From NCBI GenBank assembly GCA_002420305.1, contig DIHT01000140.1:1186-10778 (forward strand): 9,593 nucleotides of DNA. The letters are read 5' to 3'. Shown piece after piece: positions 7,301-9,593 of this stretch (positions are counted from its first letter, which is position 1; each line of letters begins with the position of its first letter). The notes below the pieces were generated by a model, which ran no database searches, was not told where the DNA came from, and saw nothing but the letters and a program-made list of their open reading frames with translations. The position numbers and the translations under genes are program-made. This stretch comes from Akkermansiaceae bacterium UBA5689 (GTDB taxonomy: Bacteria; Verrucomicrobiota; Verrucomicrobiia; Verrucomicrobiales; Akkermansiaceae).

Positions 7301-9255
7301 GGACTCCAACCGTAAGAACAGCACGAATTCTTCTCAACGATCTACCTGACGGCACCTACACTGTTTATGTTCAAGGCAGAACTTTCGCATCGGTGTGGCT
7401 CCCCGACGTTGCCGAGTCGCGCAGCTGGACCGTTGACCCCACTTTCTCCCGACTCGTAATCAGTGAAGTGCTCTCCGAAAACGACGGTGCGATCGCCCAC
7501 GAAGGCACCTATCCTGATATTATCGAACTTCACAATCAGGGGGGGGGCACTATCGATCTGTCCGGAATAAGCCTCTCTGACAGCTCCGATACTCCCGGGG
7601 AATTCATATTTCCGACGGGGACAACGCTTGCGGCCGGAGAATTTCTGGTCCTGTTTGCAGACGATGTAAACGGCACCTCCGGGATTCACCTTGGCTTCTC
7701 TCTCAGCGCAACCGGTGAGGGCCTCTACCTGTTCGATGCCCCGGCTCGAGGAGCCGGCCTTCTTGATTCCATCGAATTCGGCCCACAGGTTTCAGGATTA
7801 TCCATCGGTCGCGACGACCAGGACCAATGGCACCTGAATATACCAACTCCTGGCCAGGAAAACCTCAGGCAGCGCACCGGAGACCCTGCAACACTTCTTA
7901 TCAATGAATGGATGGCGGAGGGAGAGGTTCTCTTTCGGGATGACTGGATCGAAATCCATAACCCCGACCCCCTTCCGGTCGCATTGGAGGGCCTCGGAGT
8001 GAGCGATCATCCTGATAACCCTCAGGGCCATTCCTTTCCTCCTCTGAGCTTCATTTCTGGTGGCGGATATCTCAAGCTGATCGCTGACCGGGAAACCGCT
8101 GCCGGTTCGGACCATGTGCCATTTGCTCTCGACGCAGATGGAGACCGCATCTTCCTTTTCGATTCAAGAGGAAACCCTATCGACCAAGTCATCTTCGGCC
8201 CACAGGGCTCGGATATCTCGCAGGGACGCTGGGCTCCTTCCCCTACCGGCCTCTCTTACTTCAGCTTACCCACAGCCGCTCTCTCTAATGACACGGAGGA
8301 GACATCCAGCAATCCTGACTTTCTGAATGCACTCGCGCTTCTTCGCCACCTCCGCATTTCCGAGATCATGTATGAGCCCTTGGGTGGAAAGCCCTACGAA
8401 TTCCTCGAACTCAGGAATACAGGACCAGTTCAGCTGAACCTACTCGGCGTCAGGTTCACTAACGGCATCTCGTTCACCTTTCCCTCCATCATACTTCAAC
8501 CTGGAGAAGAAATTCTTGTTGTTGGAGACCTCGCCGCCTTCGAATCCCGCTACGGAAGATCTCTTAATGTGGCAGGCGTATTCGAGGGGAATCTTGATAA
8601 CAGCGGGGAAACGATCACCCTCTCCCTGCCCGTGCCTTTCGATGCTGCAATCCTGCGCTTCGGATACAATCCTGACTGGTGGCCTGCCAGTGCTGGGTCA
8701 GGGTTTTCTCTGGAATTGCAGGAACCTCTTCCTCTCTCCCGGGCTTTTGACTCCCAACTCAGCTGGGGTCAAAGCGCAGAGATCAACGGAACACCTGACA
8801 CAAGTAGCATTCTCATTCCCACTACCTTCCCGGAGTGGCTCGCCTTTCATGAACTGACTGCTCTCGAGGATGGTGACGGCGATGGCCTGACCGCCCTCAT
8901 GGAATTCAGTCTAGGTCTGGACCCTTTTCTGGACCTTGGCTTCAATGGACCTTCCTCCCTCCCGCGGATTGCCATCGGAGACGGTGGGCAAAATGTCATA
9001 TCCTTTGATCTACCGGTAAATTCTACTGCGGTAGATGGATACGGCTCAGATGATATCCTCTACACCGTGGAAGGATCAGATGATCTTGAGGAATGGGTCA
9101 CCCTGCTTTCAAAATCGGACAGCACTTCCTTCTCGGGAGCAGACTCTGTGATCTTAGATCCTCCCTTCAACGGACGAGTGCGGGTGCAATTTTCGGATGA
9201 ACAGAGGAATCAATCTCCACGTTTTCTTCGGTTGAAGGTCGAATATAGCCCGTGA
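1321..9255 (+). CDS. Giant exported multidomain protein: lamin-tail, CotH kinase, jelly roll, beta-helices
   Basis: This gene encodes 2644 residues, ATG to TGA, without interruption. Residues 1-31 are a Sec signal peptide (hydrophobic core at about 16-25, cleavage after Ser-Thr-Ala), which fixes the start. The order is: lamin-tail domain 1 (about 33-150), Ig-like (214-305), CotH kinase domain (about 338-690), Ig-like segments (about 705-800 and 808-886), a jelly-roll domain (about 888-1071), two right-handed beta-helices (about 1105-1500 and 1505-1938), Ig-like (1945-2040), lamin-tail domains 2, 3 and 4 (about 2043-2165, 2190-2305, 2343-2495), and a C-terminal module with a DGDGDG loop (2502-2644). 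There is no terminal membrane segment, PEP-CTERM or LPXTG signal. Such fusions are known to me from Verrucomicrobia and Planctomycetes, where their role is undetermined. The CotH domain suggests phosphorylation of an extracytoplasmic protein; the helices and lamin-tail domains suggest binding or scaffolding at the surface. Acidic composition fits an extracellular, calcium-rich or marine setting. Function is inferred; domain content is fairly secure. Confidence 0.95.
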   Translation: MQKFAATYQYLNCTTSLLLIAFLSLGTKSTANPVINEIFYHENHGTGPENSLTEWIELYNPSAAGVDLSEWSFSQGITFTFPAGTILPGASYLVIAADPPSFNSIHPGADTGGNIFGPWVGRLRNSGETITLIDQAGNRIDRVRYADEGDWAERRRGPVDNGHQGWTWTASHDGEGASLELINPALSNNQGQNWGSSITAGGSPGSANSILSTNTAPLIKSVRHTPVIPRSGENVIVQAELDYINRTGPLLLSWRLDGDSDWTSREMNEDPDGVHRSEIPGQPNGTIIEFYLRVFTDSAERTWPAPSQADGEQQANALLQFDDSYNPNAAWVPGSQPKYRIVMTEEERAELADIGDDSESPRNEEESNAEMNCTFIVEDGTGLALRYLASVRNRGASSRNPPPNNFLVKFRSDDPWNGCPSVKFNAQYPHSQVFGSRYLRSAGIETAEATASLLRINGEDLARSGSNMFGSYAQVESFGSEYTRNHWPLDPDGNLYQVRDNEDTDEEGDLRYEGPNADSYRDTYFKKTNEAEDNWSDLISLTDALNNAPTESYFEDVGRVVNIDQWVTYFALDTLAGNREGGLITSKGDDYGLYSGIADPRFILVPHDLDTVFNLGNTTVDPDRSIWSFDDLPGLIRFFQNDEIIHLYYGKLLSLTTGSFSESNLHPMVDELLGDWVEEDEIRDAKDWISERAVEAIEQVPDTFTASCDLPVADGYFRTETGSALFTGRFRSGRALSVLLNGIAAERDQRAGTWQLAVDSPQNFFRPGINRIIVQCFTGRDGSGTMTDETSLEVWYDTSTTTDTSGTLTGEIPVGNLKLITRDSYLPSHPFLVRLEFRDGDGNINRNLWETTANLSTDIPGVTLTPETVTIRNGLGSALVKVDGGADGFSSSLISRGETWRYLDDGSDQGTAWREREFIDESWRSGPAELGYGDNDEATEVRFGPNEDNDDNDEDEKFITTYFRRTFSISDASEILALDYRVKRDDGVVVYLNGTVIGRDNVRADPGYLTEASNGSSREDDFLDPDDLDFSGEDIHTLLVDGDNTIAVEIHQDDNESSDISFDFELTATVAGANPGDLTLTATASNQEARKNITSLFDEDISQFSGTLPGEETTWSGIVRLTNDTIVPSGHTLTVSPGALVLLNGDPTPEGTEGTDLVIQGSIISSGTESQPVTFTSSTDDSPWGHIQFENSQSAQFLFSNIHRAGHSPRGGHTDHGRVLRIMGSDVSFENCTISDNRGKIGETEREGGVDSLMTFRRCHWARSVMGVETFDTGVLMEDCWITDMLGQYREDGEVDDNDAVYLHGAGIGQSLVLRRVVVANCEDDGIDTLGADVVIEDCLVREMGDKGMSMLGGTATVRNSLFTNCDIGFSAKNDARALLDFCTITDNSSIGIQAENKNGDDAPSFYEISNSIIWNHPEDIRTDYDPTDIDLQHTLVGLQWPDSQEQDQSNINDDPLFVDPGNHNYYLSSKSPARDAANPALPLDPDGTPQDLGCYSYDQVFDGAGSEIRWVAANGPYRISSDAVVPAGGNLIIEAGTSIYFTPGTRLTVNGSLQIEGTPFSRVQLTSVPGAPFVDDPASDDLPPGPPKWDGLKIVDSMDPENRISHVDIRNAQHREGSIGIIRSQCVIDDVRFSGTHIRMIYTEDASVIIENSDFPDMFAPDEQAAELGLDNISEHIKGEGDIPKSGRYIIRNNRFGTNKGHNDVVDVVSGSLPEPIVQILGNYFAGSRCEELDLGGDIYVAGNTFTRVFKDDETSDRGYANAISTGDRPDTTTMVARNIFWDIDHAISLKNDSDTIFENNTVYKVHPDFVDTFDNTNIGAAINLFVPGDSSPTPAAGAYARSNIFIDIPRVFGNADMRTEESTFRTPLEFSHNLVDPLILDTSLGEEHPGESIFDLGADNLSSAARFTNPDEGDFSLRPGSPALGAGPLGGDLGALVPNQLQISGEPPVITTSRTAELTVGGPGIFGYRYRVNNDPWSETFDIGDAGGLAPGTPTVRTARILLNDLPDGTYTVYVQGRTFASVWLPDVAESRSWTVDPTFSRLVISEVLSENDGAIAHEGTYPDIIELHNQGGGTIDLSGISLSDSSDTPGEFIFPTGTTLAAGEFLVLFADDVNGTSGIHLGFSLSATGEGLYLFDAPARGAGLLDSIEFGPQVSGLSIGRDDQDQWHLNIPTPGQENLRQRTGDPATLLINEWMAEGEVLFRDDWIEIHNPDPLPVALEGLGVSDHPDNPQGHSFPPLSFISGGGYLKLIADRETAAGSDHVPFALDADGDRIFLFDSRGNPIDQVIFGPQGSDISQGRWAPSPTGLSYFSLPTAALSNDTEETSSNPDFLNALALLRHLRISEIMYEPLGGKPYEFLELRNTGPVQLNLLGVRFTNGISFTFPSIILQPGEEILVVGDLAAFESRYGRSLNVAGVFEGNLDNSGETITLSLPVPFDAAILRFGYNPDWWPASAGSGFSLELQEPLPLSRAFDSQLSWGQSAEINGTPDTSSILIPTTFPEWLAFHELTALEDGDGDGLTALMEFSLGLDPFLDLGFNGPSSLPRIAIGDGGQNVISFDLPVNSTAVDGYGSDDILYTVEGSDDLEEWVTLLSKSDSTSFSGADSVILDPPFNGRVRVQFSDEQRNQSPRFLRLKVEYSP
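1417..1770 (+). other. Domain: lamin-tail domain 1 of the giant protein
   Basis: Residues about 33-150. The marks are V-I-N-E-I-F-Y at 34-40, W-I-E-L-Y-N at 55-60, L-S-E-W at 68-71, F-P-A-G-T-I-L-P-G at 81-89 with the strand Y-L-V-I-A-A after it, and N-S-G-E-T-I-T-L at 125-132. This is the usual order of a bacterial lamin-tail Ig-fold. A trailing segment (about 165-206) with Ala-Ser-Leu-Glu-Leu, N-W-G-S-S and G-S-P-G-S continues it, as commonly seen where lamin-tail precedes CotH. Confidence 0.85.
2332..3390 (+). other. Domain: CotH-type protein kinase, apparently intact
   Basis: Residues about 338-690. Visible family signatures in order: R-N-R-G-A-S-S-R at 392-399; I-N-G-E at 456-459; Y-A-Q-V-E at 472-476; D-P-D-G-N-L-Y at 490-496; F-K-K-T-N-E at 525-530; W-V-T-Y-F-A-L-D at 566-573 with A-G-N-R-E-G-G at 576-582; G-D-D-Y-G-L-Y at 588-594; and P-H-D-L-D at 606-610, which corresponds to the metal-binding Asp-x-Asp of CotH kinases. 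In Bacillus the family phosphorylates spore-coat proteins. Here the domain is exported, so its substrates would be outside the cytoplasm and an ATP source there is unexplained. Activity is inferred from residue conservation only. Confidence 0.82.
3982..4533 (+). other. Domain: galactose-binding-like jelly roll, apparently inserted in an Ig-like fold
   Basis: Residues about 888-1071. The domain opens with W-R-Y-L-D-D-G-S-D-Q-G-T-A-W (900-913), continues with G-P-A-E-L-G-Y-G-D (926-934), T-T-Y-F-R-R-T-F (960-967), R-D-D-G-V-V-V-Y-L-N-G (984-994) and D-N-T-I-A-V-E-I-H-Q (1043-1052), and closes with D-F-E-L-T-A (1063-1068). This pattern belongs to GH2-like or galactose-binding-like sandwiches common in Verrucomicrobia. 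The residues on either side (about 870-886 and 1075-1095) read as two halves of one Ig-like domain. A run rich in Asp, Asn and Glu lies at 946-957. Confidence 0.72.
4633..5820 (+). other. Domain: right-handed beta-helix unit 1
   Basis: Residues about 1105-1500. It begins with a capping segment (T-T-W-S-G-I-V at 1113-1119, V-P-S-G-H-T-L-T-V at 1127-1135) and passes through repeated coils ending in N-C-x-I and D-C-x-I/V steps. An acidic coil pair follows, E-D-D-G-I-D at 1323-1328 with G-D-K-G-M-S at 1345-1350. It ends with the D-P-L-F-V-D ... S-P-A-R-D-A ... L-D-P-D-G closure near 1455-1488, which is typical of secreted beta-helix proteins. The fold resembles polysaccharide lyases and adhesins. 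No catalytic role can be assigned. Confidence 0.8.
5833..7134 (+). other. Domain: right-handed beta-helix unit 2
   Basis: Residues about 1505-1938. It repeats the plan of the preceding unit: a capping segment (V-V-P-A-G-G-N-L-I-I at 1525-1534, A-G-T-S-I-Y-F at 1536-1542), then W-D-G-L-K-I at 1590-1595 and successive coils with N-N-R-F, G-N-Y-F, G-N-T-F and N-N-T-V turns. It closes with F-S-L-R-P-G-S-P-A-L-G-A-G at 1917-1929. N-D-V-V-D-V at 1704-1709 and E-L-D-L-G-G-D at 1733-1739 occupy places like the acidic coils of unit 1 but have diverged. The unit probably arose by duplication. Confidence 0.75.
7447..8805 (+). other. Domains: lamin-tail domains 2, 3 and 4
   Basis: There are three further lamin-tail domains in series. 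Domain 2 (about 2043-2165): L-V-I-S-E-V at 2045-2050, D-I-I-E-L-H-N at 2066-2072, F-P-T-G-T-T-L at 2097-2103. Domain 3 (about 2190-2305): L-L-I-N-E-W at 2192-2197, W-I-E-I-H-N at 2209-2214, D-G-D-R-I-F-L-F at 2273-2280. Domain 4 (about 2343-2495): L-R-I-S-E-I-M-Y at 2344-2351, F-L-E-L-R-N at 2361-2366, N-S-G-E-T-I-T-L at 2427-2434. Domain 4, with its trailing W-G and G-T-P segment, resembles domain 1 more than it does domains 2 and 3. These Ig-folds usually mediate binding or attachment; their ligand here is unknown. Confidence 0.82.
7539..7547 (+). repeat. G9 homopolymer tract inside the coding region
   Basis: Nine consecutive G bases encode the end of Gln2073 and Gly2074-Gly2076 in lamin-tail domain 2. 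The frame is open at this length. Loss of one G would bring a TAA at 7568-7570 into frame, and gain of one G a TGA at 7578-7580. Either change would remove the rest of domain 2, domains 3 and 4 and the C-terminal module. Such tracts are known slippage sites in some surface genes; variation here is not shown. Confidence 0.85.
8824..9252 (+). other. Domain: C-terminal calcium-loop-type module of the giant protein
   Basis: Residues about 2502-2644. D-G-D-G-D-G-L at 2517-2523, followed by M-E-F-S-L-G-L-D-P at 2527-2535, is the dockerin- or thrombospondin-3-like loop that ends many secreted Verrucomicrobia proteins. It is followed by a beta-rich tail with Y-T-V-E-G-S-D-D-L-E-E-W at 2581-2592. The Asp spacing suggests calcium binding. 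Whether the module acts as an export or attachment signal is unknown. Confidence 0.7.
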
Positions 9256-9305
9256 AACTATAGCACCTCACCCCAAGAGTCGCCCTGCGCGAAATCCCGT
9301 CCCGA
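9256..9305. other. Convergent gap between the giant gene and the right-hand gene
   Basis: Fifty bases separate the TGA of the giant gene from the TAG of the minus-strand gene. I see no stem followed by a T-run on either strand, so no intrinsic terminator can be called, although both transcripts should end near here. Confidence 0.5.
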
Positions 9306-9593
9306 CTAGCGGCGAGTGCGCCCCTTATTCTGATGCCGGTTCATTTCCCGAGCTCGTTCAGCTTGTTTTTTGTTAAACGCCCTGCGCTTGTCCTCCAACT
9401 TGTTATCGGTCTTGGCCATAATTCGACTAGCCTTGTAGATGGTATCTGATGCGCCTTTCCCGTAACGGAGAACACCCCCGGTTACCGAAGCCTGCATCCC
9501 GGATTTTAGATCCGTTACCTTGGCCTTCTTTCCATTAACAAGAATCCTGGTAAAACTCGTCACCTTATATGTTTTCTTTCCAACCGTAACCGT
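9306..9593 (-). CDS. Unknown protein, C-terminal 95 residues, with an N-G-K-x-A-x-V-x-D-L-K motif
   Basis: The frame is open from the right edge to TAG at 9306-9308, so the N-terminus lies outside the window. A GTG at 9563 is in frame, but the ten codons before it (starting Thr-Val-Thr-Val-Gly-Lys-Lys) continue the same beta-rich pattern, so it is probably not the start. Numbering from the edge, residues 1-40 read as beta strands containing V-N-G-K-K-A-K-V-T-D-L-K-S-G-M and then S-V-T-G-G. The pattern N-G-x-x-A-x-x-x-D-L-K-x-G-M is familiar from DUF5666-like small beta domains, where a residue such as Thr-x-Ile/Leu precedes the NG. Residues 65-95 are a strongly basic, probably helical tail rich in Lys, Arg and Gln ending in R-T-R-R, which could bind nucleic acid or another polyanion. 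I cannot name the protein. Confidence 0.72.
   Translation of the reverse strand, partial: TVTVGKKTYKVTSFTRILVNGKKAKVTDLKSGMQASVTGGVLRYGKGASDTIYKASRIMAKTDNKLEDKRRAFNKKQAERAREMNRHQNKGRTRR

Noticed and set aside
1321..9255. Possibility that the giant frame is several genes merged by missed stops
   Set aside because: There is no internal start with a ribosome site or signal peptide, linkers join the domains smoothly, and one signal peptide serves the whole chain.
9256..9330. Intrinsic terminator between the convergent genes
   Set aside because: Only a 4-bp stem (9311-9314 with 9319-9322) is found, it lies inside the minus-strand gene and no T-run follows.

Overview
The window reads as a fragment of a Verrucomicrobia-like (Verrucomicrobiota, or possibly Planctomycetota) chromosome. 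The grounds are the protein types: a secreted SGNH/sialate-O-acetylesterase-type hydrolase, a very large exported protein that combines lamin-tail, CotH and beta-helix modules, and a C-terminal DGDGDG-L-x-x-L-x-E-F-x-L-G-x-D-P module typical of that group. Recognisable Shine-Dalgarno sequences are also scarce at the starts. This placement rests on recall of family patterns, not on a search.

Layout from left to right. Positions 1-572 (minus) hold the N-terminal 190 residues of the exported esterase, which runs off the left edge. Positions 573-1320 are mostly non-coding; they include a doubtful 96-codon minus-strand ORF (797-1087) with a signal-like N-terminus and a perfect 8-bp inverted repeat (736-756). 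Positions 1321-9255 (plus) are one uninterrupted gene for a 2644-residue exported protein and dominate the window. After a 50-bp convergent gap, positions 9306-9593 (minus) hold the last 95 residues of a protein cut by the right edge.

The large protein is built, in order, from a signal peptide, lamin-tail domain 1, an Ig-like domain, a CotH-type kinase domain with an apparently intact active site, further Ig-like segments, a galactose-binding-like jelly roll that appears to be inserted inside one Ig-like sandwich, two consecutive right-handed beta-helix units, another Ig-like segment, lamin-tail domains 2 to 4, and a calcium-loop-type C-terminal module. I see no membrane anchor or known sorting signal at the C-terminus.

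The neighbours do not form an obvious operon. The esterase and the giant gene are transcribed divergently and the right-hand gene converges on the giant gene. Two of the visible products are exported, and a role at the cell surface or in extracellular polysaccharide handling is plausible but is inference. The points most worth a second look are the in-frame G9 tract in the giant gene, the nested jelly-roll insertion, the preserved CotH active-site residues in an exported protein, and the small ORF between the divergent genes. I found no tRNA, rRNA, CRISPR array, insertion sequence or attachment site.
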